A DNA stretch of 64,000 nt from Methanobrevibacter sp. (GTDB taxonomy: Archaea; Methanobacteriota; Methanobacteria; Methanobacteriales; Methanobacteriaceae), in the NCBI RefSeq assembly GCF_017539065.1, contig NZ_JAFYHP010000014.1, positions 16,500 to 80,499 of the forward strand, read 5' to 3'. Shown piece after piece: positions 27,540 through 36,867 of this stretch (the stretch's first letter is position 1; every line of letters begins with the position of its first letter). The notes under the pieces are model-generated. The model ran no database searches, had not been told where the DNA came from, and saw nothing but the letters and a program-made list of their open reading frames with translations. The position numbers were made by a program, and so were the translations under genes.

Positions 27540-28010
27540 CTATTTTTCTTCATTATTAATCCTATATTCACCATTTTCAACTATATATTTCGGCACACTA
27601 ATTTTTAAAGAACGGATAATGTTTAGATAAAAATCATCCAAATCCCTATCCGCATAAGGATATGTGAATTCGAAAATATAGAGATTATTGTCTTCCACAT
27701 ATAAAAATTCGTTTCTTCTGACTTGATTTTCACCATCTGAAAAAGAAGTGATGATAACATAATAGATCTTATCATTTATTAGCATGAAGTCAGAGCCGAT
27801 TACATTTATCCTCTCATTAGCAGTTACATTCCTTTCGATGTCTGCTTTAATATCTGGAAGTCCTACGAGGGTGGGAGTAGTTGAAAATTTAATGGACATT
27901 GGAATTTTAGTATTTACTAAATATAATTCTGTAAATTCATCTTTTGCATTAATCGCCTCAAAATCTTCCGGCATTTGAAGTGTTGAAAATCCATTTGTAA
28001 ACATTGTCAT
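27540..28010 (-). CDS. Uncharacterised small protein (PsbP/DcrB-like appearance)
   Basis: 156 residues without signal peptide or membrane segment. The pattern FSTLQMPEDFEAI at the start and NNLYIFEFTYPYADRDLDDF near the end, followed by ISVPKYIVEN, resembles PsbP/DcrB-like single-domain folds that measure out as a beta sheet with flanking helices; this is a weak resemblance. AGGTGT lies 4-5 bases before the ATG. It begins 8 bases after the gltX stop on the same strand, so it is probably the second gene of a gltX operon. Function unknown. Confidence 0.65.
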   Translation of the reverse strand: MTMFTNGFSTLQMPEDFEAINAKDEFTELYLVNTKIPMSIKFSTTPTLVGLPDIKADIERNVTANERINVIGSDFMLINDKIYYVIITSFSDGENQVRRNEFLYVEDNNLYIFEFTYPYADRDLDDFYLNIIRSLKISVPKYIVENGEYRINNEEK

Positions 28011-28018
28011 TTTTACAC

Positions 28019-29689
28019 CTATTTATGTGCAAAGTAGAAAATTAACTCTTCATCGGTTATTTCATCAAGACGTGCAAATCCAACTCTTTCAAATTGAACA
28101 ATGTCTCCAACTTCCAAGTCTTTGAGTGCACCTTCGCCAAGACCTGTTTTAGTTGATGCATCATCCATCACTATTTTAACATTTACATTATCTTCAACCG
28201 GAACCCATTGGATTATTCTGGCTTTAACGCTTCTTGCATCCTCAAATGAAGTGGAATGATAAATTATTTCCTCACCTTTGATGTTGACGTTAACAGCATC
28301 CATCAACCTGAATATTCCATCATTGATATCGGCTTGGGCAAGATAAGCGCTTCCATCAAACGGCAAGTGACGATTTCCCCTGTCCATGTGGTCTGCATGC
28401 AAAGGTCTTTCAATATCGACTTTGCCGTCTTCATAACCTTCAACAGTGATTAATTGAGGGTTTTCACAGAAGAAATATCTGTTTGCAATCGGTTCCAGGA
28501 AATTGCGGTTTTGACCATATATTTTCTTCCAGCTGATTGCAGAATCGGCCATTTTAACGCCTATTTCAATTATTAAATCATAGATTGTTTTAGCTTGAAT
28601 ACCTCTTCTTGCAATTGCTCTTAAAGTACCAAGTCTAGGGTCATCCCATCCACTATAAGTACCGTTTTCAATACCTTCTTTAGCTTTTGAAGTACTGAGT
28701 GCAATGTCTTCCATTTTTAACCTACCATAATGGATGTATTCAGGCACATCCCATCCCATATGGTCGTATAAGTATTTTTGCTTTTCAGTATTTGCCAAAT
28801 GGTCTTTTCCTCTTAAAACATGAGTCAATCCCATTAAATGGTCGTCTACTGATACTGAAAAGTTCATCATTGGATAAATCCTATATTTTGTACCTAATCT
28901 TGGATGTTCTTCATCGGCCAATCTCATTGCAACCCAATCACGAATTGCAGGATTTTTGTGATTGATATCAGTTTTGACTCTGAGCACTGCTTCACCGACG
29001 TCCATTGTATCGAATTTTTCCCACAATTCCAAATTCTCTTCAACAGAGTTATCTCTACATGGGCAAGGTTTGCAGTTGTCTTTCAGCTCTTTAAATGCTG
29101 CTCCATCACAGGTACACATATAAGCTGCCCCTTTTTCAATTAATTGGCGAGCAATATCATAATAAATTTCAAATCTATCAGATTGATAGATTATTTCATC
29201 TGCTTTAACTCCTAACCATTCCAAATCCTCAGGAATCATTTCATAAGCAGGTTCGAATACTCTTTTTGGATCAGTATCTTCAATTCTTAAAATTAATTTA
29301 CCGTTATGTCTTTTTACATACTCCGCATTCGGTACAGCTGCACGGGAGTGTCCAATATGTAGCGGTCCGCTTGGATTTGGAGCAAATCTCAATACAATGT
29401 TTTCATGAGTGCCGGGAAGTTCTTGTAAGCCCACTTCTTTTGCTTTAGATTTTTTCTCTTGGACTTCCACACCTAATTTCTCCATTTCAGTTTTCTGTTC
29501 TTCTGGAGATAATGCATTAACTTGTGCTACAATTTTACCAGACATTGGACCTATTTCTTTTGCCCTGCTTCTAAGTTCAGGTTCATTTGACATGATTGAA
29601 CCCATTACAGCACCCGGATTAGCAGATCCTTTATGTTTTGCTGCATTGAGTAAAGCATGTTTATAGATAATCTTTTCTAAATCATTCAT
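28019..29689 (-). CDS. gltX: Glutamate--tRNA ligase (archaeal type)
   Basis: Class I synthetase charging tRNA-Glu; in archaea it is the GlnRS-like subclass. RFAPNPSGPLHIGHSRAAVP contains the HIGH motif (residues 111-114), and EDIALSTSKAKEG the KMSKS-equivalent LSTSK around residue 335. The cysteine cluster CTCDGAAFKELKDNCKPCPC (about residue 195-215) is typical of the archaeal zinc-like insert. 556 residues is normal. GTGATGATT lies just before the ATG. Downstream gene at 28010 is closely spaced. Confidence 0.95.
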   Translation of the reverse strand: MNDLEKIIYKHALLNAAKHKGSANPGAVMGSIMSNEPELRSRAKEIGPMSGKIVAQVNALSPEEQKTEMEKLGVEVQEKKSKAKEVGLQELPGTHENIVLRFAPNPSGPLHIGHSRAAVPNAEYVKRHNGKLILRIEDTDPKRVFEPAYEMIPEDLEWLGVKADEIIYQSDRFEIYYDIARQLIEKGAAYMCTCDGAAFKELKDNCKPCPCRDNSVEENLELWEKFDTMDVGEAVLRVKTDINHKNPAIRDWVAMRLADEEHPRLGTKYRIYPMMNFSVSVDDHLMGLTHVLRGKDHLANTEKQKYLYDHMGWDVPEYIHYGRLKMEDIALSTSKAKEGIENGTYSGWDDPRLGTLRAIARRGIQAKTIYDLIIEIGVKMADSAISWKKIYGQNRNFLEPIANRYFFCENPQLITVEGYEDGKVDIERPLHADHMDRGNRHLPFDGSAYLAQADINDGIFRLMDAVNVNIKGEEIIYHSTSFEDARSVKARIIQWVPVEDNVNVKIVMDDASTKTGLGEGALKDLEVGDIVQFERVGFARLDEITDEELIFYFAHK

Positions 29690-29786
29690 TTAATCATCAC
29701 AATAATCAATTCATTTATAAAAATAAGTAATATTATTTATTTAATTGAAGATATATAAAGATTAAGAATTATATGGGTATGATAAA

Positions 29787-30797
29787 ATGAGGCTTGGAAA
29801 AACAAACCTGGAAGTTAATAAAAATGGTTTTGGAGCACTGCCAATACAGAGAAGGAACATGGCGGATTCCATTGAAATATTGAAAACCGCATATGAAAAC
29901 GGAATTGATTTTTATGATACTGCCCACTTTTATACAGATAGTGAGGAAAAAATAGGTAACGCCTTTGAAGATGTGCCTAGGGAAAGTATTTATCTTGCAA
30001 GTAAAACCGGCGCAGAAACTACAGAAGATTTTTGGAGTGATTTAGAGACATCCCTTAAAAGTTTAAAAACAGATTATCTGGATTTGTATCAATTCCATAA
30101 TATCTCATTTGTTCCTAAAGCCGATGATGAATTATTTAAGGCAATGCTGGAAGCTAAAAACAAAGGAATGGTAAGGCATATTGGAATTACTACCCATAAA
30201 ATCACTCATGCCCATGAAGCATTAGATAGCGGCCTTTATGAAACATTGCAATATCCATTTTCTTATTTAAGTGGCCAAGAAGAGCTTGAATTAGTTGAAA
30301 AATGTAGGCAATTAGATGTTGGTTTTATTGCAATGAAAGCGATGGGAGGAGGCTTGCTAAAAAATTCCAAAGCAAGTTTTGCATACATCAACCAATTTGA
30401 TAATGTTTTGCCTATTTGGGGAATTCAGAAACTCGAAGAGTTAAATGAATTCTTATCATATGATGAGAATACTATTTTAGATGATGAGCTTAAAAATGCC
30501 ATTGAAAATGATAAAAATGAACTTGGAGAAAACTTCTGCAGAGGATGTGCTTACTGCATGCCTTGCCCTGAAGAAATTAACATCAGTTTGTGCGCAAGAA
30601 TGTCCCTATGGATTAGGCGTTTTCCAACCGAACCGAATATGGACGAAAGAACTCAAGGGATAATGAAAAAAACCCTAGATTGTGTCGAATGCTATGAATG
30701 CGTTGACAAATGCCCATATGAACTTAACATTCCTGAATTATTAAAAGAAAATTATGAAGATTACATGAATGTTCTGGAAGGGAGGACCATCATATGA
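29787..30797 (+). CDS. Aldo/keto reductase with C-terminal 4Fe-4S ferredoxin domain
   Basis: 336 residues. The first ~240 residues form an aldo/keto reductase barrel: LGKTNLEVNKNGFGALPIQR, GIDFYDTAHFYTDSEEKIGN (catalytic Asp and Tyr) and LDLYQFHNIS. The tail has two cysteine clusters, CRGCAYCMPCPEEINI and CVECYECVDKCPYELNIP, for iron-sulfur binding, as in the oxidoreductase family common in anaerobes. Substrate unknown; ferredoxin or NAD(P)H could be the electron partner. The stop overlaps the start of the next gene by 4 bases, so the two are translationally coupled. Confidence 0.9.
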   Translation: MRLGKTNLEVNKNGFGALPIQRRNMADSIEILKTAYENGIDFYDTAHFYTDSEEKIGNAFEDVPRESIYLASKTGAETTEDFWSDLETSLKSLKTDYLDLYQFHNISFVPKADDELFKAMLEAKNKGMVRHIGITTHKITHAHEALDSGLYETLQYPFSYLSGQEELELVEKCRQLDVGFIAMKAMGGGLLKNSKASFAYINQFDNVLPIWGIQKLEELNEFLSYDENTILDDELKNAIENDKNELGENFCRGCAYCMPCPEEINISLCARMSLWIRRFPTEPNMDERTQGIMKKTLDCVECYECVDKCPYELNIPELLKENYEDYMNVLEGRTII

Positions 30798-31603
30798 AAC
30801 AATGTATAGAAAACCCGAATGATGTTGATTGGGCAAGTTTTTGGGCCGAAAGACTCGCCGGGAAAGTTAACAAGAATTGGGATGATGCCGCTCCAGGATT
30901 TTACAAAAGAACAAAAAATGAAGATTATCAGACTGCACTATTTGATAAATTAATCCTTGATGAAACCGATACTGTTCTAGATGTTGGATGCGGCGAGGGA
31001 TCCGTTACAATACCAATAGCTAAAAGAGTTAAAAAGGTAATTGGTATCGATTCATCACCTAAAATGCTTGAATACTTAGAAAAAAGAGCAGAAGACAATA
31101 AAATTTCAAATATTGAAACAATTTTAAAACCGATTGAAGAAATCGCTTATGATGACATTGGGGACGTTGATGTTGTCGTTTGTTCAAGGTCTTTAAATGG
31201 AATCATTCCGATTGAAGAAGTGTTGAGCGAATTAAATAAAATTGCCAACAAGTATGTTTTCATAACCATTTTTGGGCCTGAAAACAAAAAATTGGAAAAA
31301 GACTTTGATAAAAGGCTCGGCATACAAACAGAAGATTTCCCAGATTACGATTATTTCTTTAATATACTGTTCAATATGGGAATCTATGCAAATATTGAAC
31401 GTTTTGACCTTAAAAACTACAAAATATATGACAGCATTGAAAATGCTATGAATAATGGCAAGTTTAGGCTTGATTTATACTCAGATAGTCAAAAAGAGGA
31501 ACTCGTTAAATATTTAGATGAAGTTCTCGTGAAAGATGAAAACGGAAAATTATTCAATGAAAAAGATAAAGCCGATTGGATAATGGTTTGGTGGAAAAAA
31601 TAG
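30794..31603 (+). CDS. SAM-dependent methyltransferase coupled to the aldo/keto reductase
   Basis: 269 residues. DTVLDVGCGEGSVTIPIAKR (motif I) and KVIGIDSSPKMLEYLEKRA (motif II) define a class I methyltransferase of the Methyltransf_25/11 type; DVDVVVCSRSLNGIIPIEE is motif IV. The N-terminal NPNDVDWASFWAERLAGKVN resembles methyltransferases associated with metal or corrinoid small-molecule pathways in methanogens, but the substrate is not known. Four-base ATGA overlap with the reductase gene. Convergent with the cupin gene. Confidence 0.87.
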   Translation: MKQCIENPNDVDWASFWAERLAGKVNKNWDDAAPGFYKRTKNEDYQTALFDKLILDETDTVLDVGCGEGSVTIPIAKRVKKVIGIDSSPKMLEYLEKRAEDNKISNIETILKPIEEIAYDDIGDVDVVVCSRSLNGIIPIEEVLSELNKIANKYVFITIFGPENKKLEKDFDKRLGIQTEDFPDYDYFFNILFNMGIYANIERFDLKNYKIYDSIENAMNNGKFRLDLYSDSQKEELVKYLDEVLVKDENGKLFNEKDKADWIMVWWKK

Positions 31604-31618
31604 AAAAATAAAATGAAA

Positions 31619-31933
31619 TTAATCACTTCTAATCATGGTTAAAATCATTTTATAATGACTGTTTTCAGCTTGAAGTGCATGTGGCTCATTTGCAGGCATT
31701 ATGATAATTTCACCTGCCCTAACAGTGTGCTTTTCACCGGAAATAGTGATTTCTGCTTCACCATCGATTACTTGAACCATTGCATCAAATGGAGCGGAGT
31801 GTTCAGACAATCCCTGACCTTGATCAAAGGCAAAGAATGTGACTGTTCCTAACTCTTTTTTGATTACTTCGCGGCTGACAACAGTGCCTGATTGGTAGTC
31901 TACTAATTTTTGGATATCAAGAGCTTTTGCCAT
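31619..31933 (-). CDS. Cupin-domain protein
   Basis: Single-domain beta barrel of 104 residues. LSEHSAPFDAMVQVIDGEAE and GEIIIMPANEPHALQAE are cupin motifs 1 and 2 with putative metal ligands His and Glu. Start at ATG 31933, with GAGGGGATATT upstream; the frame is open to 31948. It starts about 18 bases after hcp and is likely co-transcribed, suggesting a role in the same nitrosative or oxidative stress response; no enzymatic activity can be assigned. Confidence 0.85.
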   Translation of the reverse strand: MAKALDIQKLVDYQSGTVVSREVIKKELGTVTFFAFDQGQGLSEHSAPFDAMVQVIDGEAEITISGEKHTVRAGEIIIMPANEPHALQAENSHYKMILTMIRSD

Positions 31934-31951
31934 AATATCCCCTCTCATGAG

Positions 31952-33262
31952 TTATTCCCCCATAATTGTTTTTATATCTGCTATTGCATCTCCAGTTGTT
32001 GGAGTCAAGTTATAGTTTTCAACCAAGACATTTAAGATGTCTTCATTTGCCCATGCAGGAAGCACAGGTCCAATCCACATGTCTGTTTTTCCAAGGTATA
32101 ACAATGCCCAGAGAACTGCTGCAGCTTTTTGTTCCATCCAACTGAGAACAATTGTTAACGGCAATTCATTTAATTCCATGTCAAATAATTCGCATAATGC
32201 AACAGCTACATCAACTGCAACAATTGTATCGTTACATTGACCTACATCGAGCAATCTTGGAATTCCTTCAATATCTCCCAAGTCCAGATCATTGAATTTG
32301 TATTTGCCGCATGCCAATGTTAAAATTACTGTGTCTTCAGGCAAGTTGGCTACGAATTCCCTATAGTAATCATTGTGTTTTGCTGCCTTGTCACATCCCC
32401 CTACAACAAAGAATCTTCTTATTTTACCTTCTTCAACTAATTTCTTAATTGCATCTGCATGTTCTACAATAGCTCCTGCACTCCAACCAGTTGTGATGGT
32501 GGTTAGTTCTTCTGCTTCAAGGCCTCCTAAAGATTTTGCACATTCAATAACTTCTGAAAAGTCATAATCTTCAACAGTTTTTACTCCTTCAAGTTTTGCT
32601 ACATCCATTGTGAACATTCTTTCCTTGTATGAGTCTAATGCAGGCAGTACACAGTTGCTGGTTCCAACAATTGCTGCATTGTATTTTTTAAATATTGTTC
32701 TTTGATCGTGCCATGCTCCGCCGAGTTGGCCTGCCAAGTTTTCATATTTGTTTAAACCAGGATATCCGTGAGCAGGCAACATTTCTGAATGTGTGTAAAC
32801 TTTAATGTCAGTCCCTTCAACTTGTTTTAACAATTCTTCTAAAGCTTTTAAGTCATGGCCGGTTACGATAATTGCAGGCCCTTCCTGTGCACCTACACTA
32901 ACTTCAACAGGCTGTGGTTCACCATATGCTTCGATGTGTGCATCTTTGAGCAATCTCATTACATCAACACTTACCTTACCTGCTTCCAAAGCTAAATCAA
33001 CCAAGTCGCCTGCATCAAAGTTGACATTGGTTAATGTGGTGTATAGTCCTTTAGTCAAGAATGCATCTATTTCAGGATTGAATTTTCCTAAAACATTTGC
33101 ATTGTAGTTGTATGCACTAATACCTTTCATGGTAAAAATCAAGTTATCTTGTAATCTTGCTACGGTTGGTTTTTTGCCGCAAACTCCGCTTACGGTACAT
33201 CCAGTACCTTTAGCGGTTTGGGAACATTGATAACAAAACATATCTAAGCTTTCGTTTGACAT
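31952..33262 (-). CDS. hcp: Hydroxylamine reductase / hybrid-cluster protein
   Basis: 436-residue Hcp. In bacteria Hcp reduces NO or hydroxylamine and is induced by nitrosative stress. The N-terminal [20 protein letters not shown] holds the cysteines of the cubane cluster; later [47 protein letters not shown] and [12 protein letters not shown] provide the hybrid cluster ligands. Start at ATG 33262: GGAGAT lies six bases upstream, whereas the open frame to 33364 overlaps the divergent regulator. Promoter and a shared palindrome lie at 33308-33349. Followed by a cupin gene. Confidence 0.94.
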   Translation of the reverse strand: MSNESLDMFCYQCSQTAKGTGCTVSGVCGKKPTVARLQDNLIFTMKGISAYNYNANVLGKFNPEIDAFLTKGLYTTLTNVNFDAGDLVDLALEAGKVSVDVMRLLKDAHIEAYGEPQPVEVSVGAQEGPAIIVTGHDLKALEELLKQVEGTDIKVYTHSEMLPAHGYPGLNKYENLAGQLGGAWHDQRTIFKKYNAAIVGTSNCVLPALDSYKERMFTMDVAKLEGVKTVEDYDFSEVIECAKSLGGLEAEELTTITTGWSAGAIVEHADAIKKLVEEGKIRRFFVVGGCDKAAKHNDYYREFVANLPEDTVILTLACGKYKFNDLDLGDIEGIPRLLDVGQCNDTIVAVDVAVALCELFDMELNELPLTIVLSWMEQKAAAVLWALLYLGKTDMWIGPVLPAWANEDILNVLVENYNLTPTTGDAIADIKTIMGE

Positions 33263-33307
33263 AATCATATCTCCTAAATAATTGTTAATCCTAGTTTGAA
33301 ATAAATC

Positions 33308-33357
33308 ATATATAAAGATATTGTCACTATTCAAGGGTGAAAAGTAACATTTATATG
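33308..33357. promoter_or_regulatory. Divergent hcp / trmB-type regulator promoter with central palindrome
   Basis: Minus-strand TATA box (TTTATATATG read on the minus strand, about 33308-33318) for hcp and plus-strand TTTATATG (33350-33357) for the regulator flank an inverted repeat: TGTCACTATTCA (33322-33333) and TGAAAAGTAACA (33338-33349), 10 of 12 positions complementary, 4-base centre. A protein bound here would touch both promoters. The regulator's ATG at 33379 is about 26 bases from its TATA centre, so that mRNA may be leaderless. Confidence 0.7.
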
Positions 33358-33378
33358 CTCCCAAAACATAGTATCATC

Positions 33379-34155
33379 ATGGATGAAAATATAACTGTAC
33401 TTAAAGGAATGGGACTGACAATGTATGAAGCTGAGGCTTACGTTACACTTACTTCTCTAATTTCATCAAATGCAACAGAAATTTCTGAAAAGTCCGGAAT
33501 TCCCAGAAGCAAAATTTATGATGTGTTGAAAGGTTTGTATAAAAAGAACTTTATTGACGTTGAGGACGGAAGGCCACTGACATATAACGTCAAATCTCCA
33601 GTTGAAGTTTTGAATCGTGAAAAGGAACGGATTAACGGAGAAATAGATGATGCAATATCCCGTTTGACAAACATATATGAAAACGGAATGAGTCAAGTTC
33701 AAGCACCTATCTGGAGAATATACGGCGTTGAAAAAATCATCAATCAGGAAGTGGAAATCATCAATAGGGCAAAATCTTCAATAAACATGAGGATAGGCTT
33801 CCTATTTGAAGGCGAAGGCAAGGCATTGGTTAATGCATTCAAGAGGAGGCGTGGCTTAAGAGTTAATATTTTGGCTTCACCAACATGTTACATCAACAAT
33901 GAGGAAGTAGACATTATTAAAATGTTTGAAGATGCGAACATTAACATTCAAAAAGCAGATATTCCCTTTGTAAAGGTCCTGATTTCCGATTCAAAAGAGA
34001 TGATGCACACATACACCAAATTCAGTGAAGATAAGCGTAATGTCATTCCAGAAACCGCCATCGGAATATGGAACAAATACGAAGACGTGGCTAAAAACTA
34101 TGATGAAAGGTTCATGAACCAATTGAAAAAGTTAGAAAAGAAAAACAAGCCTTAA
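33379..34155 (+). CDS. TrmB-family transcriptional regulator
   Basis: 258 residues. The N-terminal winged helix reads LKGMGLTMYEAEAYVTLTSL then NATEISEKSGIPRSKIYDVL, typical of TrmB. The remainder carries the effector-binding/PLD-like domain (WRIYGVEKIINQEVEIINRA) of the TrmB type, here ending near residue 258. The start at 33379 is preferred over GTG 33337 because a TATA box at 33350-33357 puts transcription start near this ATG. Divergent from hcp, so it probably controls hcp and the cupin gene and itself. The 3' end overlaps the convergent ADP-ribosylglycohydrolase gene by 4 bases. Confidence 0.85.
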   Translation: MDENITVLKGMGLTMYEAEAYVTLTSLISSNATEISEKSGIPRSKIYDVLKGLYKKNFIDVEDGRPLTYNVKSPVEVLNREKERINGEIDDAISRLTNIYENGMSQVQAPIWRIYGVEKIINQEVEIINRAKSSINMRIGFLFEGEGKALVNAFKRRRGLRVNILASPTCYINNEEVDIIKMFEDANINIQKADIPFVKVLISDSKEMMHTYTKFSEDKRNVIPETAIGIWNKYEDVAKNYDERFMNQLKKLEKKNKP

Positions 34156-34943
34156 AATTCGTTCATAAATTTCTCTTCAAAATCGATGAAAACATTCAAA
34201 AGCCAATAATCCAAACGATGAATGGATTTATATGAAATATTTTTAGGAACATCCCAATAAGCTGAAGCAATACTTCCTGCAATGGCAGCTTGCGTATCGG
34301 CATCACCACCAAGTGAAACGGCATTTCTAACAGCATCCTCAAAGTCATTGGCATCTAAAAAACAGATTATAGACTCCGGAACACTGCCTTTGCAAGAAAC
34401 ATCAAAAGAATAGGTCGGCCTTATCTCGTCAACGCTGCGGCTTAAATCATAACCGTACCTAAGTTCAATGTGGTCTCTAATCTCATCCTTATTGGCTCCT
34501 ATTCTGGCCAGATATATGGCATCTGCAGTAGATAAAGCGCCCTTAATTCCTTCGGGATGGTCATGGGAAACAATTGCTGACATTCTGGCAAGTCTTTGAA
34601 CCTCTTCTAATGAATCTCCAACCCATGCAACGGGAGAGACCCTCATGGCTGATCCGTTTGCCCAACTGTCATAAGGTTTAGGTGAATCCTGCCTTAACCA
34701 AGAAGTGAAGCTTGCACCATAGGCTACAGGATATGCATTTCCCAAATCCTGCAGATTGTTAATTAAAACACGAGTTGAATCCTTATCTTCACATAACCAC
34801 TTTGCAATAGCCAATGTTAACACTGTATCGTCAGTAAATTCAGATCTTTTTGAAAACAAGGAAAAATCTTTAGTTTTAATTGGATTAAACTCATAAGGAG
34901 AACCTATGATATCCCCTGCAATCGCGCCAATAATTCCTTTCAT
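34152..34943 (-). CDS. ADP-ribosylglycohydrolase (DraG-like)
   Basis: 263 residues. Removes ADP-ribose from proteins or small molecules, with two magnesium ions. GAIAGDIIGSPYE at the start, RSEFTDDTVLTLAIA and NAVSLGGDADTQAAIAGSIA are the metal-binding motifs of the family; WANGSAMRVSPV and SHDHPEGIKGA are also conserved. No ADP-ribosyltransferase partner (such as DraT) is seen nearby and there are no nif genes, so a nitrogenase role cannot be assumed from context. Confidence 0.9.
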   Translation of the reverse strand: MKGIIGAIAGDIIGSPYEFNPIKTKDFSLFSKRSEFTDDTVLTLAIAKWLCEDKDSTRVLINNLQDLGNAYPVAYGASFTSWLRQDSPKPYDSWANGSAMRVSPVAWVGDSLEEVQRLARMSAIVSHDHPEGIKGALSTADAIYLARIGANKDEIRDHIELRYGYDLSRSVDEIRPTYSFDVSCKGSVPESIICFLDANDFEDAVRNAVSLGGDADTQAAIAGSIASAYWDVPKNISYKSIHRLDYWLLNVFIDFEEKFMNEF

Positions 34944-35161
34944 GATAACCTATTGAGTTTTTCCATTAATATAATTAGTTATTTCTAACCGGGTAAAAAT
35001 TATCTATGTTTCCAAATAGATAATTTAAAAAAAGATTTTTGAATTATATTTTTTTAAAAAAGGAATTTTTAATACTCTAAGAGAGATTATTATTAATTTT
35101 AATTTTAGAAAAACTAAAAGCTTATTTACTATTAAGTTTATATCATTTCATAGTGATTAAA

Positions 35162-35983
35162 ATGAGTTGCTGGAAATATTGGCCAAAAATAGAAGAAATT
35201 GCTAATAAGTTAGAAAATTATGGTGTCGACTCTTTAGATGACATATCTTCCTTAAATGATGTTGATTTAGATGAAGTTACCGCATTATTGGATGAAATTG
35301 AAGTTATTGCACATGACGAAACAATAGACTTTGATTCAGCAAAACACATCCTAGATGATGAAAAGATGAATAAGGCTCTAAAACTAATCAGAAAATTCTA
35401 TTTGTATATCGGTGCCAGACTGGAAACAAACAATGCACTGGAAATAATTGAGTCAGATGACCCTCATGCAACACTAGACAAGTTTCATTTCTATGAAAGA
35501 TATCAGGGTTTGCTCACCAATGAATCCAAATTGGCACATTGGCATGAAGACAAAACCTTTGTCTTTGTTGGAAGCGGTCCTTTGCCATTGACTTTGATAT
35601 TGTTCAGACAGAAATTCGGCTGCAAATGTATCGGTATCGAAATCCAGGAAGATGTTGCGGAATTGTCCAGGAAAGTCATAAAAAAATTGGGCCTTGATGA
35701 CGGCATAGAAATAATAGTCGGAGACGAAACAACCCTCAAAGACATTGATTATGACATACTAATGGTGGCAGCATTTGCCGAACCTAAAGAAAGAGTATTT
35801 TCGAATGTTTGGGAAATCGTTGATGAAAAAACACCTGTTCTTGTTAGAACATACAGTGGTATGAGAGCCATCCTTTATGCTCCATTAACCGATACCATCC
35901 TCAGAGGATTCCATAAAGAGGTAATGTTGCTTCCAATAGGAAACTCTAACAATACAAGTGTATTGCTAAGAAAAGTGGTTTAA
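35162..35983 (+). CDS. Nicotianamine synthase-like protein
   Basis: 273 residues of the nicotianamine synthase fold. The archaeal member from Methanothermobacter (MtNAS) joins aminocarboxypropyl groups from SAM and glutamate to make thermonicotianamine, a metal chelator. FVFVGSGPLPLTLILF (residues 133-148) is the family's SAM loop, and Glu88 in ARLETN together with Tyr111/Tyr114 in FHFYERYQ fit the positions of MtNAS catalytic Glu and Tyr (this alignment is by eye). Start at ATG 35162; GTGATTAAA immediately precedes it. It stands alone, with no metal transporter adjoining, so the metal served is unknown. Confidence 0.8.
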   Translation: MSCWKYWPKIEEIANKLENYGVDSLDDISSLNDVDLDEVTALLDEIEVIAHDETIDFDSAKHILDDEKMNKALKLIRKFYLYIGARLETNNALEIIESDDPHATLDKFHFYERYQGLLTNESKLAHWHEDKTFVFVGSGPLPLTLILFRQKFGCKCIGIEIQEDVAELSRKVIKKLGLDDGIEIIVGDETTLKDIDYDILMVAAFAEPKERVFSNVWEIVDEKTPVLVRTYSGMRAILYAPLTDTILRGFHKEVMLLPIGNSNNTSVLLRKVV

Positions 35984-36010
35984 AAACTTCTTTTCTTTTA
36001 AACTTTTTTT

Positions 36011-36042
36011 AAAAAAAAATAGTAAACCTATTGAGGTTTACT
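36011..36042 (-). terminator. Hairpin plus T-tract over the mtd stop codon
   Basis: Arms AGTAAACCT (36021-36029) and AGGTTTACT (36034-36042) with a 4-base loop; followed on the minus strand by ATTTTTTTTT (36020-36011). The stop codon (36028-36030) is inside. Confidence 0.8.
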
Positions 36043-36858
36043 GATAAGATCTGTTTTACAACCTGGATTTCCTTCTTTCATGTGAGGGGTTCTTAAAACA
36101 GTATCATTAGCTTTTTCGATTTCTCTTGCTTCCTGTGCTAATTTAGCAGCACATGCAGCAATTTCGTGAGCAGCAGCTACTAATGGGATGAAGTTTTCGA
36201 AACCTTTTGTCATGAAACAACCTTTCATATCTAAGTTAGCAACGGATCCTGCCATTTCATAAGCAGCGATAGCTTTTGCTTTTGCGTATGGGTTAGCAAA
36301 TCCACCAGCTTCTGCAGCTTTTTCAGCAGTGACTATGAGTTTTGGTAATTCGATTGCTTCTCCAGCGTCAGCTTGAGCAATTACAGCATCAATGGTTTTT
36401 TGAACTAATCTTAATGCACCAGTTTCTGCAAGTACTTTTAAGATGTCTGAGTTGAAAATAGCCATTTCAGTTGGGTCTAACCATTCTCTTTTTGCACCAA
36501 TCATAGGATCAGACATCACGATAATGTAACCGAGACCTTGTTCGTCCATTTCATCTTTCTTACCTTTACCAGGTGCGTCACCAATGATAATAGCAGGGAT
36601 ATCTTTAGCAGATAACATTTCTCTTGCTTTAGCTGGTCCAGGAGCTCCTGGGTTTGGGCTAATGAAAATTGCGAAATCAGGTTCGAAAGCGTCAATTTTA
36701 GGAACAACGTCTTCTACTTGTTCTGGGTTCATTTTTGCACCAGATCCAAATGTTCTTACATCGATATTTGGTCTGTCTGCTCTTTCGTCTAACAATAGGT
36801 CAATAACTGGTGAAGTACCAATATTACCACTTTTAATAATAGCAATTTTAACTACCAT
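36028..36858 (-). CDS. mtd: F420-dependent methylenetetrahydromethanopterin dehydrogenase
   Basis: Reversible reduction of methenyl- to methylene-H4MPT with F420H2, an interior step of CO2 reduction to methane. MVVKIAIIKSGNIGTSPVID at the N-terminus, FGSGAKMNPEQ, ISPNPGAPGPAKAREML and KEGNPGCKTDLISKPQ at the C-terminus match Mtd. The 276-residue length is exact for the family. Start at ATG 36858, with GTGAT five bases upstream; the annotation to 36867 would use GTG. The 374 bases upstream contain several hairpins, one directly ahead of the start. Confidence 0.95.
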   Translation of the reverse strand: MVVKIAIIKSGNIGTSPVIDLLLDERADRPNIDVRTFGSGAKMNPEQVEDVVPKIDAFEPDFAIFISPNPGAPGPAKAREMLSAKDIPAIIIGDAPGKGKKDEMDEQGLGYIIVMSDPMIGAKREWLDPTEMAIFNSDILKVLAETGALRLVQKTIDAVIAQADAGEAIELPKLIVTAEKAAEAGGFANPYAKAKAIAAYEMAGSVANLDMKGCFMTKGFENFIPLVAAAHEIAACAAKLAQEAREIEKANDTVLRTPHMKEGNPGCKTDLISKPQ

Positions 36859-36867
36859 AATTATCAC

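Noticed and set aside
34152..34943. Nitrogenase regulation by the DraG-like gene
   Set aside because: No nif or draT gene is in the window; the family also acts on other ADP-ribosylated targets.
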